The translations under genes and the position numbers were made by a program. A stretch of 64,000 nucleotides of DNA from assembly GCF_964340395.1 (NCBI RefSeq), contig NC_135559.1, forward strand, positions 9,270,259-9,334,258, given 5' to 3'. Below are positions 12,300 to 24,599 of the stretch, one piece after another. This stretch comes from Glandiceps talaboti (taxonomy: Eukaryota > Hemichordata > Enteropneusta > Spengelidae). The notes below the pieces were generated by a model. The model was not told the origin of the DNA. It ran no database searches and saw only the letters and a program-made list of their open reading frames with translations. Numbering within the stretch: the stretch's first letter is position 1; each line of letters starts with the position of its first letter.

Positions 12300-12655
12300 G
12301 TCACTTTTACTATACCACAATACAGGTGTGGAAATCTATGCAAGTTTTACCAGGTTTCACCCTCAATTGCCATGTTACCTATGAAAATTATCGTACTACA
12401 TAGTAGGTATGAAAATCTATGCAACGGTTATCAGATTTCCTGTTCTGTTACCAGGGTTACCCATCAAAATTATAGTACAGGATGTGAAAATCTATGCAAG
12501 TGTCACCAGGTTTCCCCAATTAGATTTCCTTCTTCTGTTACCAGGGTTACCCATGAAAATTACAGTACAAGGTATGGAATCTATGCCAAATTTTCCCGTC
12601 AGTTACCAATATTTCACACCACACAAAGTATGGTGTAAAGTATTGTAATCAATAG
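12300..12655 (+). repeat. F9 array
   Basis: About four units of roughly 80 bp with GAAAATCTATGCAA, TTACCAGGTTTC, CTGTTACCAGGGTTACCCAT and AAAATTA(T/C)AGTACA. A 146-codon plus frame follows the repeat and is not a gene. Related units occur at 13.06, 28.9, 32.2, 33.7, 34.4 and 49.5 kb. Confidence 0.7.
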
Positions 12656-12669
12656 TCTAATCCCTATAT

Positions 12670-13045
12670 GTGCTACGATCATCTCGACCACTTCCACCGT
12701 ATAGTCAAATGGGTTTCTCTACCACAGAATTTCGTTTTTACCACCAACAGCAGTAGTTTCTGCCATTGGAGCATTGATATAACCGTGATGACATTAGCAT
12801 CAAAGTCTGCATCCTCATGTGACTTACTTTGAAACTTGAGGTTGAGTTTGTAGTAAAACTAAACCAAGTAACCAAATACAACCATCTGTCAGCGTGTGAT
12901 ACACTGATAGATTACAACTTGTGATATGCGCTGTTCACCCTTTCCCCAGCAGGAGATTTAGCAAGAGTTTTGGTAAAATTTGTTCATTTGACTAGCTGTG
13001 GAGAAAGAGAATAGAAAACGAAAATGAGAACACGTACATGTATAG
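12670..13045 (+). repeat. Duplicated segment, copy B
   Basis: Sister of 10331-10612 plus 10863-10910. At the position of the large GA/GACA array in copy A it has only GGAGAAAGAGAATAGAAAAC. An F9 fragment follows at 13060-13140 (CTTTTACCCAGGGTTCC). Confidence 0.8.
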
Positions 13046-13169
13046 TAAGTTACAAGACTGAATAATCTATGTAAATTTTACCATATATCCCCCCATCTTT
13101 TACCCAGGGTTCCTTAAAATTATGGTATATAATTAACGTATAACAATCTATATACACCTTTTATCAGTT

Positions 13170-13725
13170 TTCTAGACGTTGGCAAAAATTCTGATTTCAA
13201 CCAATTCTTGGGGAAAAAAAAAAATTCTGATTTAGGTTTAGATAATTTATGAAAATTATGAAATTTTCTTAATGCTGTATAATCTGTTATTAAATTGTTT
13301 TATAAAAGGTAAAATTTCATGGGTTTACCTCAGTGCATGTGAATTTTAGGAAAAATTTGCCAGACACATGTACACAAAAACAACCTATGAAGGGGACTCA
13401 CTGAGACCGTTTTATGTGTGCTGTGAATTCTCATCAGTTATCTTTACTGACGTTATCATAAATTATAATGTTCACACTCAAAAATAATTTACAAAGCTAA
13501 CATTTCAGACATAACCCTTACAACTTTATGAGGTACTTTGTTCACACACTATTTAAACAAATGTAGTGTCGAGAAAAATCACGTAACTTCGTAAGTCTTT
13601 CTTCTTTTCAATGAAATTACTGCAAATTTTATTTATTATCCTTTATTTTATGTGTGTCTTCTAAAATCTGGGGAGTGAAATGTAGATCGGTGAAAAAAAA
13701 TATTTTGATCAAATCACTTACTTGG
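13170..13725. other. No gene seen
   Basis: AT-rich single-copy-looking sequence; no feature supported. Confidence 0.4.
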
Positions 13726-13727
13726 AT

Positions 13728-14640
13728 GTAAATGGCTCCAGGATATTCTATATTTTAAATCATCATCAGATATGAACTAAATATTTGTCAAATGGAATAA
13801 AAAAAGACAAAAAAAAAAATTAACAGTTATTAAGTTATTGTGATCGGCACTACATATTGCATGCATGCATTCATTTGCCAATTTTTTTCTCATAAAAATT
13901 GACACACAGGACCTAAACTTGGTGGTATTCTGTTTTTTACAATATTATTACCGTAGAACGTGTAGATGGTGTAAATATTTGCCAAATGGTGGAAGAGAAA
14001 GTGACAAAAATATACAGACATGAGCTAATTGTGATCTGAACTGTGTGTGCTGCTTGCATGCATTTATTTCAACAATTTTTTCATAAAAAATTTAATCCTC
14101 TGACATGAACAACTCCACATACAGTGTAGGTGGTATTTTATATTTAAAATATCATTATTGTAGGACGTGTAGATGAACTAAATATTTGTCAAATTGAAAG
14201 GAGAAGAAAACAAAATGTAGACATGATCTAATTGTGGTCTGAACTACGTGCTGCTTGCATGCATTCATTTGAGAATTCTTTTTTGACACACAGTAAACCT
14301 AGCTCAGCAGTATTCTGTATTTAAAATATCCGTAAAACATGTAGATGAACTAAGTAATTGTCAAATGGTGAATTGAGAGAAAGGGCAAGAAAGATAGTCA
14401 TGAACTAAATGTGGTCTGAACTACGTGCTGCTTGCATGCATTCATTTGAGAATTCTTTTTTGACATACAATAAACCTAGCTCAGCAGTATTCTGGATTTG
14501 AAATATCTGTAGTTCTAACATTTAGATGAACTAAATTATAAGTAGTTGTCAAAAGGTGAATTGAGAGAAAGGATAAGAAATATACAGTCATGAACTAAAT
14601 GTGGTCTGAACTACAAGCTACATTGTACATGCATGTCATA
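13728..14640 (+). repeat. Tandem array, about 180-bp unit, 5 copies
   Basis: Units share GTAGATGAACTAAATATTTG, TCAAATGG, AAAAATATACAGACATGA-like, TAATTGTGATCTGAACT, GCTTGCATGCATTCATTTG, ATAAAAATTGACACACA-like and GTGGTATTCTGT. Copies begin near 13730, 13910, 14090, 14290 and 14470. The last three are most alike. Non-coding. Confidence 0.85.
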
Positions 14641-16204
14641 TTAATTGACTCTACTTATGCAAACCGCCCACACATATCACATTGCAGAAATATGTATGTC
14701 TCTATCTGGACAAAAACATCGACGCAAATTAACGGTAACATATTTCTTGCATTTACACACACAAAAAGAAAGCTTCCTGAAAAAATTTTATGCAAAAATT
14801 ATGTAGGAAGTTGCAAAAAATGTAAGTAGATAATTTAGAATACTTTCTGCAGACAGACTTGCCCTCTTTATTGTGGTAAATTTTGAAATTGAAAGTGACA
14901 AATTTTTTTAAGTAAAATATCTCTTTTGAATTTGTGTTGTTAACGTCTGATCATATTATTAATGCATTCAGCTTTGTTAGTTTTACAGACGGCGTGTGTA
15001 TGCATGTGTTTAAAATTGGATTATTCAGGAAATGTTGAACGAGCGTTTGACTTGCGACTTTGGAAAATTCTCTGGACGATGTTTTTGAGCCTTTAACCCT
15101 GAAAAAGATAAGGATGATTTTATAGTCCCTACTGACATTGTTTCCATGGCGACGTTTTTTGTATGACACTCAAGGAAATCTCAGCATATACAAATGATGA
15201 AATATTCAGCACTTTTCCAGATTGTTGTTGTCAGCCAGGTTTTCTAGTTCTGAGTGATACATTGGAACCTAAAAAATCTAGTGCCACAGATTCTGTGTCT
15301 TTCAAATTGTGGTATTGCAGGTGTTCTTTGTAATTTGCAATGTAGAAAATATGATCATGATATTTAACACAATTTGTAAAACAAAAATCAATGTTGTAAA
15401 AAAAAATACATGTCCCCACAAAATGTCTTTTGAGATGACGGATGTACACTGCAGGTGTTGAAAAATAGAATTATTTTCTAAAAAGATTAAAATGTTGATG
15501 TCTGAAAAAATACATGTACATACTACATTTAAATTTCTTTTTGTAAGATGTGAAATGTAGGTGAGATATAAAAAAAACAACTTATATTTTTTGATTCTGT
15601 AAAAATGAAAAAAGAAAATTATTGTCAGCAAAAAAAAGAGAGAAGTAATTATAAAATATCCAGAACCCCAAATTCATCAGATAAAATGAATTGACAAGGT
15701 CAAGGATAGAAATGAATAAAAATTAAAATTTAAATAGATTTCAAAACCATAGACGGTATTACCATGATTTTGGTGGAAGGAAGGTCAGTGGAGAAGGAGG
15801 ATAGTTTTATAGTGTTTTTTGCAGGTTTCAAAACCATGCCCCATAATTTTGACGGGGAGGAAGGAATCCTAGGCAAAACCCCCCAGGGAATTCAGCATTT
15901 TTGCAGATTTTACTGTGCTGTTGCTGGGGATGGTAGGTGGGTAAAATCTTGTTGTTGTTGTATGGAAAACTATGCCTCTTGCCTGGATTTACCATATTTT
16001 CCCTCTCTCTTAGTGTTACCTAGGTTACCTAATCCTAGCAACAACAAAAAAACACTGCCTGGGCAGTATTGCGCGTATGAACACTGTTTGAACTCATATC
16101 AAGAAGAAAGGAGAATTGAAAAAAAAAATTGTAACCTACTGTACATGTAACTATAGGAATGAAAAGTTGGGTAAAGAATTCCTTCTACATTTTGTATAAC
16201 CCCC
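14641..16204. other. No gene supported
   Basis: Several open frames, the longest 128 codons (15764-16150, plus). That frame is Cys-, Gly- and Leu-rich without a recognisable domain and has no clear splice or start context. 15760-15860 holds two partial copies of a TTTCAAAACCAT-led segment. Confidence 0.4.
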
Positions 16205-16209
16205 TCCCC

Positions 16210-16512
16210 TGTAGAGGCTCAGTGTGCCCTCTAAGACAATTTGATGTGCCACTGATGCACACAATTTCTAGTGACTCACCAAAATTTGGTGTTCCCCTAT
16301 CTTTTACTACACTGTATATGTGGTAACCAATGTGCCCTCTAAGCCGCCACTGATACACACAATTTTCTAGTGACGCACCAAAATTTGGTGTTCCCCTATG
16401 TCTTACTATGTGGTAACCAATGTGCCCTCTAAGCCAATTTGACGCGCTACTGATGCACACAATTTCTAGTGACGCACCAAAATTTGGTGTTCCCCTATCT
16501 CTTGCTATGTGA
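16210..16512. repeat. Tandem array, about 95-bp unit, 3 copies
   Basis: Each unit carries TGTGCCCTCTAAG, CACTGATGCACACAATTT, CTAGTGACGCACCAAAATTT, GGTGTTCCCCTAT and a short variable end (near 16226, 16330 and 16420). The second copy lacks the CAATTTGA block. A 111-codon minus frame is simply the repeat read three times. Confidence 0.9.
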
Positions 16513-16519
16513 TGACTCA

Positions 16520-17385
16520 CAAGAAATCCCAGTTTTTATCATACCATGTGACTTCGAATCTCTCTCCTATAATTCAAAGCCATGGATAACCTTTAGACTA
16601 CCAACCATCTTCTCTCTCAATTATATTAACTTGAAGGACAACACATTGAATGTAATATCTGACTGCCCAGGTGTCAATTGATATCCATTTTATGATTTGC
16701 TGAACCACAAAGCCTAGATTTCTATTAAGTGTTACCTTGTAGGATTCATGGATTCATTTAGAATTTCTACAAAAAGGAAGATAAAACTACTGAATAACAT
16801 AGACTGAACAGAAAAAAATTGATAAAATTTATCTGTATCAGACACCGAATTTGTTTCTTTATATTCCTATTAATTATTATCATTATTATTAAAACTTAAT
16901 TATGGATGCATAGTCCAGAGAACAACATCGTTGAGAGAGAGAAAAATGAAAATAATATAAAATGTAATAATAATAGTGAAATATTAAATAAATATGGTGT
17001 TGTTGTATTTCTCTTTGGTTTTGAAAAAAAAAATCATTTGCATGTTTTTTTTTTCTTTCTTCCTAAGTTTAATACAAAATGTAGTTTTGGTTTTAAACAA
17101 AAAAAATTCTAGTGACTGTCATGCTGTCATTTATCGTGGCTAATTCAGACAAAATTTTGTGAAAATGATTACAATAAAAGGTGTTACATTTCATTATGAA
17201 AGCTTTTTATTGTCGGTGACGAATTTTACTGGACAAAGATACTGTTCTGGTTACCATGACAACATGCACTTACTTTCATCTTTGTATTGTCATGACTTTA
17301 ACATCTAATGACGTATGTAATATTCATTAAATTTATATTGTCTGTGATGAGATACTACAATCCACCTTTCATTTCAAAATGAATA
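16520..17385. other. No gene seen
   Basis: AT-rich, with A- and T-runs; nothing supported. Confidence 0.4.
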
Positions 17386-17387
17386 AC

Positions 17388-17560
17388 ATGACAGAATGCC
17401 ATGACACGTGAGTGCAAGTGTGGTGTACTCGGGGTATTTATACGAGTGCTTGGAGTGTTCTCTGTGCCCGTACTTTCGAGAGTGTAGCAAGTGAAAGTGC
17501 TGCAAAATACACTGCAAGTACAAGTCAAGTAGCAATTTCTATTCGACTGGGTTAAACCAG
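17388..17560 (+). mobile_element. F4 repeat, 5' part
   Basis: CATGACACGTGAGTGCAAGT, GTGGTGTACTCGGGGTATTT, GTGTTCTCTGTGCCCGTACTT, CAAGTGAAAGTGCTG and ACACTGCAAG align with the starts of the copies at 24.6, 41.6, 51.4 and 59.1 kb. The 3' half with octamer motifs is absent. Confidence 0.75.
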
Positions 17561-18034
17561 TTGTGAAGTGACATTGTAAACGAAGGGTCTCGGCTACAAA
17601 AAATCTTGATGCCACCGACAATATGTGGGTAAACCCAAATGTGTAATGCAACAAATCTAGTAATAATTTGACTATGTTTCAGTAAACAAAATGATATAAA
17701 CAATTCTTGGTATATGAAACTACATTTTTGTACCATATCACAGTAAAATCTTCAGATCTGGATCCAGGATGTGCACCATAAGTTATGTAAATTATATAAT
17801 TTGAATATGGAACAGCAGTGATGTAGAAGTCAGTAGTTCACTCATTATTGTTTAGTGTGTTCACTTTTATAAAACTTAGGGTACCCGGCTGCCCACCTAA
17901 CTTACAGTAGAATTATCAATTAAGCAGTATAGGTGTTATGACACTTCTCAGTTACTTCTGTTGTGATGATTTTAATCCTAACCCCCTTCCCTCCCTCCCC
18001 CGGGAGAAGTACCAGTGGCCAGCTCTGAAAACCC

Positions 18035-18235
18035 CAAATCCCATTTTAGACCCACTTTGACGAAAAATCCATACCCCCATATTATACCATTACAGGTTTC
18101 TAAAAGATGAACGTTTTACTTTTTCCTTAGGACATTGGAACACATTTTAGACCAAGCCAAATAACAAATAATGCAAAGTGGACCCTGTTTTAGACTCTTG
18201 AGCTCGAAAAAAACAGGCCCCATTTTACACCAAAG
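18035..18235. repeat. Short degenerate CCCATTTTAGACC repeats
   Basis: CCCATTTTAGACC-type blocks recur at about 18049, 18140 (ACATTTTAGACCAA), 18186 (CTGTTTTAGAC) and 18210 (CCCATTTTACACC). The region is more C-rich than its surroundings. It may be a decayed mobile element, but no ends are visible. Confidence 0.4.
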
Positions 18236-18769
18236 GCCTAGAAATGACCAAAGGGCTCCCTCCATCCCCAACCTTCACCAACTAACAAATCCTGTATTTT
18301 ACTAGTATATGTATTCAAAAGTAGCCTGAGGTGTTGAAACTAGAGTTATCAAAATTACGGAAGTTTAATTGGGAAGTTTCAATCTACAAAATTTTCCTTC
18401 CTAAATGTCATAATGATATTAAATTATGTTGCCATGGGAATACTGAGGCTGTCAGAATGCTATTAATTTTTTGCGTGTGTCTTTCTCTATAGGCAGATTA
18501 TTGTTGAGTATCAATTACTTACAAACAGAAAAGGTCAGAAGCAATGAGAAGTTCAATACATCATAAGTAAGACAGGGTCAAAGGTTAAAGTTCACACCAG
18601 GCACCATCAAAATAAGGTCATCGTGTGTATGTCGTGTGTGCAGTGAGAGAGTCTCAGCAATGCAGTGGCTGTTCTTTTTACAAAATCAATGTTCAGAACC
18701 TAGAGAACATTTTGATACCTTTCCAAACTTAAAACTAGAGAAATTAGATCTAATGTATTGATATACCTT

Positions 18770-18990
18770 TCATTATTACATATGTACCAGAAATTACTTG
18801 CACTTGTACATGCACATACTAGTGTTATTTTCACTGCAGTGCTAGTGCAATACTGAAAATATTATTGCATACCTGCATGCTAATGATATGCAAATGAGGA
18901 CACGGTTGTTCCATATACACAAAATTGCGTGATCGTGCTGTATGCTTGTTATGATTTTTAATGGAAATTTGCCGTTTCAGATAAACATAT
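18770..18990 (-). mobile_element. F4 repeat, 3' part, inverted
   Basis: Read on the minus strand it gives ATCTGAAACGGCAAATTTCC, TCCTCATTTGCATATCATTA and GCATGCAGG, matching the 3' halves at 24.77 and 41.97 kb. Octamer ATGCAAAT lies at 18888-18895; the second site at 18877-18884 has one change (ATGCTAAT). Confidence 0.75.
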
Positions 18991-19236
18991 TACTCAAGTT
19001 GATATATTTATTAGTTTTTTTAGCATCAAACACTTATTGTACAAAATCCAATTAAGATTATCAATGTCACATTATCAATGTCTTGAAAAGATGTTCATCT
19101 AGATTTTGAAATAGTAAAGACAACACTACTAGTACTTCAGCTGCACATGAATTGAAATGAACTCTGGACCGTAAACATTGAGTGATCCTATCAGTTGCTG
19201 GCCCAGAGACTTGAGTATCTATACTTGCAAACATCA

Positions 19237-19257
19237 CCCCCCCCCCCCCCCCCCCCC
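19237..19257. repeat. Poly(C) tract, about 21 bp
   Basis: Uninterrupted C run followed by AGGAGAGTAACAG. It is one of three long C tracts in the window (also near 34.55 and 51.58 kb). Confidence 0.95.
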
Positions 19258-19731
19258 AGGAGAGTAACAGTGACATTACACCGTAGTACATGTACATGTA
19301 CATGTATAAAGAATATTCATGGGAATATGCGTGTGTAGCTTCACAAATGTCCTCTGCCACAGTGTTTGGGTGAAGAACATTTTATGTCAAGTTAGATAGC
19401 AAAGGCTCTCTGTGTTAGCAACTTGCATGCAAACAAGTCACGTTTAGTTGGATTTGAAAAGGGCTGGTTTGTCTTTTATGTCTCTAAAGGCGTTGATTAC
19501 TCTCCTTATACCCTCCTAATTGTCTACATATTACACCGCTTTCTAACACATGTCTGTAAGGCCTGTATAAATGAGACACATCGTTTTGGCACAGGACCAA
19601 TTTATTCTTGTATGTACTTGTTTGAAGACAGTATTTTATTGCCGAGGACAGCTCTGTGAAGTTCGAAGATGCCAATTAGGATTGATTCTGAAATGTGAAC
19701 TACAAGCACAGACTTGATGTATAGTTATGAG

Positions 19732-19809
19732 GTCAGTGTTGTTGCTAAGGTGTTAGTGTTGTTGCTAAGGTGTCAGTGTTGTTGCTAAGGTGTCAGTGAT
19801 GTTGCTAGG
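19732..19809 (+). repeat. Four 20-bp tandem copies
   Basis: GTCAGTGTTGTTGCTAAGGT repeats four times with single changes (one GTTAGTG, a final GTGATGTTGCTAGGT). No coding context. Confidence 0.95.
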
Positions 19810-19967
19810 TGTATTTGCACAGTACCTAGTACTAATATCGTATAGTCAATATTTAATCAACAAAATTGTAGTGTTCTTTGATATCTTTAGTACACTTATT
19901 TACCCAAATAAAATTGTCAGTTTTCTATACATTTGTAATAAAGTTATATCTAATGTAATACTGCGTA

Positions 19968-20178
19968 TATAGTTCTACCCCACCATAGTAACTAATGGAG
20001 CTGAAAATTATTTCAAAAAAAGCAACTCTACCCCTATTTTCTGTAACTACATGTACATGTACACGATGACAATAACTAATAGCATTGTAGAACTGTCCCA
20101 CCACAGTATTTAAACTTGTGTTGAAATGTTTTTCTAACAAGGCAACTCTACCCGCCATTTTCCAGAACTACCCCATGA
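19968..20178 (+). repeat. Two-unit tandem duplication, about 120 bp
   Basis: AGTTCTACCCCACCATAGTA...GCAACTCTACCCCTATTTTC is followed by AGAACTGTCCCACCACAGTA...GCAACTCTACCCGCCATTTTC, with AATTATTTC/AAATGTTTTTC in between. Diverged direct repeat. Confidence 0.8.
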
Positions 20179-20748
20179 CTACATCGGTTCCCACTCAGTC
20201 TTTATTTTTAAATTTGTGCAACCTCAAAGAACCTTAGAGGGAACAGTAGTCATGAAGAAGTAAAAAATTTAAGAGCAGTAAAATCTGAAATGATTAGGGT
20301 AGATCTAATATATTCATATTGAAGTTTAACATTTTGATAGCAGATAATCATATGGTTAGAGTAGATCTGATATGCTTTGTTTGAAGTTCAAAATACTACA
20401 ATTACATACATGACTAAAATACAGTGGCCAGACTGCCAGACCTATCGTCATGGTAATGTTATAAATATGATTGACAGTTAAATATGAAATATAGAGGGTA
20501 AATCTATGTATTCAGGGTGAAATTAAAATTCCAGTAGCTGCATTTATATACAGTATATGTGACTCGGAAATACAGCACCCAGATCTGATATAGTCAGTAT
20601 GAATTATGTAGTAGTTCAGAGTCTGGAGAATAGACAATATGGATGAGTCACAGATAGTGAACTCCAACATCTTTATGGTAATCAAGTCATAGTAGAGAAT
20701 ACAAAAAGGAGTCCTTTTATGATAAAAAAGTTCTTTTATATTAAAGGG

Positions 20749-21172
20749 GAATGCCACTTCAGGAAAATACAGAAAAAATATATAGATAAACTAAATGGGT
20801 TCTAAACAGCCATTTCATGATGTTTCATCGTCTACGATTACTTGTGATTTCAGAGAAGCATCAAGTTGATCTTGTGTCTGTATATGCTATCTTTTGGTAT
20901 GGTCTATTGTATTGCATCATGGGAATCAGTAGAAAATGAAACATCTCATGAATATTCATTGTGCAACTGGAATATATTATTTCTGCTGACTCCCATGATG
21001 CAGTAGCCCATAGCAAAGATACAATGTACCTATAAAGGCACAAGATCAACTTGATGTTTCTCCAAAATCACAAGTAATTGTAGGTGATGTAAAATCATGA
21101 AATGACTCCAGAACTCATAGTTCATGAAAATGACTTCATTTCCTGGAGTGGTGTTCTTCTTTTAAGTCAGTG
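20749..21172. mobile_element. F2 foldback element, complete
   Basis: The left end (GGAATGCCACTTCAGGAAA) and right end (TTTCCTGGAGTGGTGTTC) are inverted. The palindrome continues inward: CATTTCATGATGTTTCATCG, GATTACTTGTGATTT and GCATCAAGTTGATCTTGTG on the left, their complements (CACAAGATCAACTTGATG, AAATCACAAGTAATTGTAG) on the right. TTAA-containing sequence abuts both ends (ATTAAAGGGG; CTTTTAAG). Non-coding, about 425 bp. A half copy lies at 3.17 kb. Confidence 0.8.
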
Positions 21173-21227
21173 AAATTCAGCTACTTTTTGGAATCTAGGT
21201 AAATTGTAGGCAAAGAAGATAAGAAGT

Positions 21228-21655
21228 TGGTGCTATGACTCCACGAGGGCCTAACTCCATTTTTTTGTGATTTTTCATTTGCAACAATTCTAATTTTATT
21301 CATGTGTAATTTCTGATCTTAGAAAAGGTCAGCTTTTATTCTAAAAGATAGCTAGACTTTAAAAAAACATGTGTGAAATTTGGTTCAGAGTTAAAATTGA
21401 GAAGTGAAAAAAAATGTTGTTTTTTTTATTTTCATAAAATAGCATATTTTATAAAAAGCCTTGATAACATTTTCTGATATTTTGCTGTTTCTGCTCCAAT
21501 CTCACCAAAAAGTGTTCAAGGTGACTACAAACGATGCAAAAATAAAATATGATTTGAATTTGACTCAAGGTCATAAGGGTGTAGTGCTGAAAGTCTGTTT
21601 TTTGGCCTTTTGTCCAAATCACATTTTTTTGTAGTGAGGCCCTTATGGCATTATT
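21228..21655. mobile_element. Inverted-repeat element, about 430 bp
   Basis: ATGACTCCACGAGGGCCTAA...TTTTTTTGTGATTT on the left is the diverged reverse complement of AAATCACATTTTTTTG...GTGAGGCCCTTATGGCATTAT on the right. Single copy here; MITE-like. It lies directly beside the F2 element. Confidence 0.55.
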
Positions 21656-21659
21656 AACT

Positions 21660-22510
21660 ATGTGGACACACTGATTACAGGTATTTGATGTTCTAATTTA
21701 GGATCATGTCATTTGGTTTAATATGTAGGTTAAATATCCAGGGACAGCTACTGTGTTACAGATATGTTTGTTGTATCGTGGTTATGATAGTGTAATACAT
21801 ACCTTTATCACTTGGCACCTTTCTGTGTGCATTAGTGACATCCATGCTCTCATCAGGGCTCTCCACAGGGGCCACCCGCCCCATTAAATTTTGCTACCAT
21901 CCCATTAATGTATTTGTAATTTTTTTACAACTAAACTATAAGTAGCCTGGTAGCCCAGGATGGGCTATAAGTAGCCCAGGTCCTGCTATTACAATTCTAC
22001 AAGTAAAATAAAATGTGCTAGAGCGTTTGAGTAGCTAATGTATAATATATACTGCTTGCACATTTATGTAAATATTTGCAAATTAGATGCTAATATTTAT
22101 GCAAATTAGCCCACCCCTTAATTTTTGTATCTGTCGAAAACACTTGTGTCATACTGTACTGTATGTATCAATTCATCTAGCAATAACATTTAGTAGATGA
22201 TATAGTATACTGGCAATGTCATGTCAAGTTTATACATGTATGATGTCAAAGGCCAGGTTTTAACCCAAGGTTCTCACATTGCTGTTATCTTATCGTTTGA
22301 GCCATAAAACTAGATTATATGGGATTATTCTTTTGTTCGGGGCCAACTTATTCTAAAGCTCTGCCAGACGACTGTTTTTTACACCAAAATTTTAAACCTT
22401 ATCCAAACTAAGCCAGTGTAAACATAGTGTTACAGATGTACTGCCTCTCCTTGTTTGGTTCAAATTCTAAATTTGGTTCCTCCCCAACTCAGTTTAATGT
22501 CTTCACTTAA
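21660..22510. other. No gene; small hairpin
   Basis: A hairpin-prone stretch (TAGCCTGGTAGCCCAGGATGG, then GGCTATAAGTAGCCCAGG) lies at about 21943-21985. CAGGGCTCTCCACAGGGG at 21857 resembles a hAT-type end, but no partner end is seen. Nothing else is supported. Confidence 0.35.
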
Positions 22511-22511
22511 T

Positions 22512-22855
22512 TAACTGATTCTGTGCTCAGACATTGCAGAGATGAGAACATAGAACATAAGCATGATTTACACAGTATGTACCTATATTAGATATATCTA
22601 CATGTATGTGCCTCTGACTCTGTCTCCAAACACTGCACAAAGATGTGACACTCATGTACATACATCATTCTCATAAACCAGAGCTGTTATTTCTTCTGCG
22701 ACACTGTGAAGTAGCCTTTCTTTGTCTTGGACGGTGTCGTAAAAGAGGCTGTGCTTTACAACGATAGCATATATGTGTATACATACTGTGATATGTTTGT
22801 TGGCTGTGTGCAACTGATTCTGTGCTCAAACATTGCACAAAGATGTGGCACTCAT
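22512..22855 (+). repeat. Repeated block CTGATTCTGTGCTCAAACATTG
   Basis: CTGATTCTGTGCTCAGACAT at 22516, a diverged copy at 22612 (CTGACTCTGTCTCCAAACAC) and CTGATTCTGTGCTCAAACAT at 22811 are each followed by GCACAAAGATGTGRCACTCAT or a relative. Loose direct repeat with unit about 100-200 bp. Confidence 0.6.
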
Positions 22856-23229
22856 ATGCATATGTGTGTGCACATACATGTAGTGTGACATGTTTTTCTT
22901 TGGTGCAACACATCAAGTGAGTCACGTACAAGCTGTTCAACTCTATACACCGATTCTTAAAGCAAGTTCATCAAACGCCCATAAAACAATTGGGGATTGG
23001 AGTGACTATTAGAGAAAATAAGTGCATGGCAACCAGAGGTATAAAACCTAAGTTGTTATGGTAACAATACCTTTGTAAGTAGAGTTAAATCATATAGTTA
23101 CGACACTTTATACTTACATAAATTTATAAATGGTTCAATTTTGTGTTATTATATGGAATGGTGATAATTTGTGTATTGAAAGTGTTAATCTTGTCAGTGA
23201 ATAAGTTATATTATTCAGCATTAGTTTTC

Positions 23230-23402
23230 ATTGTTCTGCCAGGGAAAGTGTCAATGTATGAGTGACATAAGGGGCCTTGTCACTATGAGGTAAAGATGAG
23301 GAGGGACATAAGGGGCCATGTCACTATGAGGTAACGATGAGTGGCGACAAAATCCTTGAGTCGTGACTATTTTCTTGCTGAATTGAGGAAAATATTTTGA
23401 AG
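23230..23402. mobile_element. F1 foldback, internally duplicated
   Basis: GTGACATAAGGGGCCTTGTC, ACTATGAGGTAA is present twice (near 23261 and 23305), flanked by the F1 right arm (GACTATTTTCTTGCTGAATTG, AGGAAAATATTTTG). It looks like an F1 copy with an extra centre unit. Confidence 0.65.
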
Positions 23403-23639
23403 ACTTATGTCATTATACGTGTGCTTGCGTAATTTAAAAAAAATAAAACTGGAGAAGAAAGGTTATTGTGAATGTAGAAAATGTCAGACAGTGTAGGAAA
23501 TTCAGTCGTTAACGAATTCATTAATAACATAGACAGCAGAAGTATAATCATTTAAAATATTTGAAATATTTTTTTAAATATTTAAAAAAATAATTGCAAT
23601 ACCTACACTTACTAGCTAGCTGCAACGGGAACATATTTT

Positions 23640-23952
23640 CAATCTGTTTATCATATATAATGATAATGATTTATTTGTTGTATCGTACATCCTGAATAGC
23701 ATTGTGGGTAAATGGGTTTGTGTTATTGTACAGTCACATGAATATGGTGCAATAAACCAGTCAAATTGATTTTTGGGTCCACACCCTAAAATCGAAACCC
23801 AATGCGATCGCGATTTCAACCTGTGACTTTAACTTTATGGATATAATCGACCTCAAATTACAATTGTATAAATGTCTCTAATTTTTGGTATTTTAAAAAT
23901 TTTCAGTGGATATAGTATAGTTGTCTGATCAAAATGAAACATAACCCAGGAA
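23640..23952 (+). mobile_element. F5 repeat
   Basis: AAATTGATTTTTGGGTCCAC, ACCCTAAAATCG, GCGATTTCAACCTGTG, GGTATTTTAAAAATTTTCAG and TTGTCTGATC align in order with copies at 50.1, 53.9 and 62.7 kb. It has no coding capacity. Confidence 0.75.
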
Positions 23953-24599
23953 CAGAAATGCAATCTTACTCCCTAGTTCTTCTATTCCCTTAAAAGAAAC
24001 AGTGTAACTTACATTGAATATTGAAGAAACATCTTAAAAATTGACCTGAACGTCACAAAAATTGACTTTATCATCTTAAAAATTTACTAAATGTTCAAAA
24101 TTGATTATCCTGAATGTAGGACGTCAAAGAGTATAAAAAATATGCATTCATTTACTTTAGTTGATTAATTCAATATACATGTATGGGATTCGTCTTGGCT
24201 GTTGCTTGGCAACCATGTGACCTAATTTCTTAACCATGATCTACAGGTTCAATGGAATGATTCCTTTACACATAGCCTTAAGTCATCAAACATATGGCAT
24301 GTTATGAAAAATGAAACATTAATATTGTTAGTTTTTACGTATCAATTTTATTGTACTAGGACCTACATGTAGATGACAGTACGGATTATAGTAGATAGCT
24401 TAGTGCTAGCATATTGTGTTGTGTTGTCATCTATCTTGATAATGTATTTTTTTTCAGGAAAATTATTCGTGTTATGAAATTTTTATGTAGACAGCTGTTA
24501 TGAATTTTATGATCGGGATCAGTATTTTTTCTAACATTAGAGAGTGGAGAAATCTGGTAATGCTTGTATATTTTCCATGTATATATAATAGTATTTGTG

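Noticed and set aside
12198-12648. 146-codon plus frame
   Set aside because: It runs over the F9 array; repeated CENLCKCHQVSP-like phrases arise from the DNA repeat.
15764-16150. 128-codon plus frame as a possible gene
   Set aside because: No recognisable domain, unusual Cys run from a TTG repeat (about 15949-15960), no promoter or splice support.
16185-16520. 111-codon minus frame with internal protein repeats
   Set aside because: It exactly matches a three-unit DNA tandem repeat, one unit with an indel; no start context or conserved domain.
21857-21900. CAGGGCTCTCCACAGGGG as the end of a hAT element
   Set aside because: No inverted partner found within the window, so no element can be delimited.
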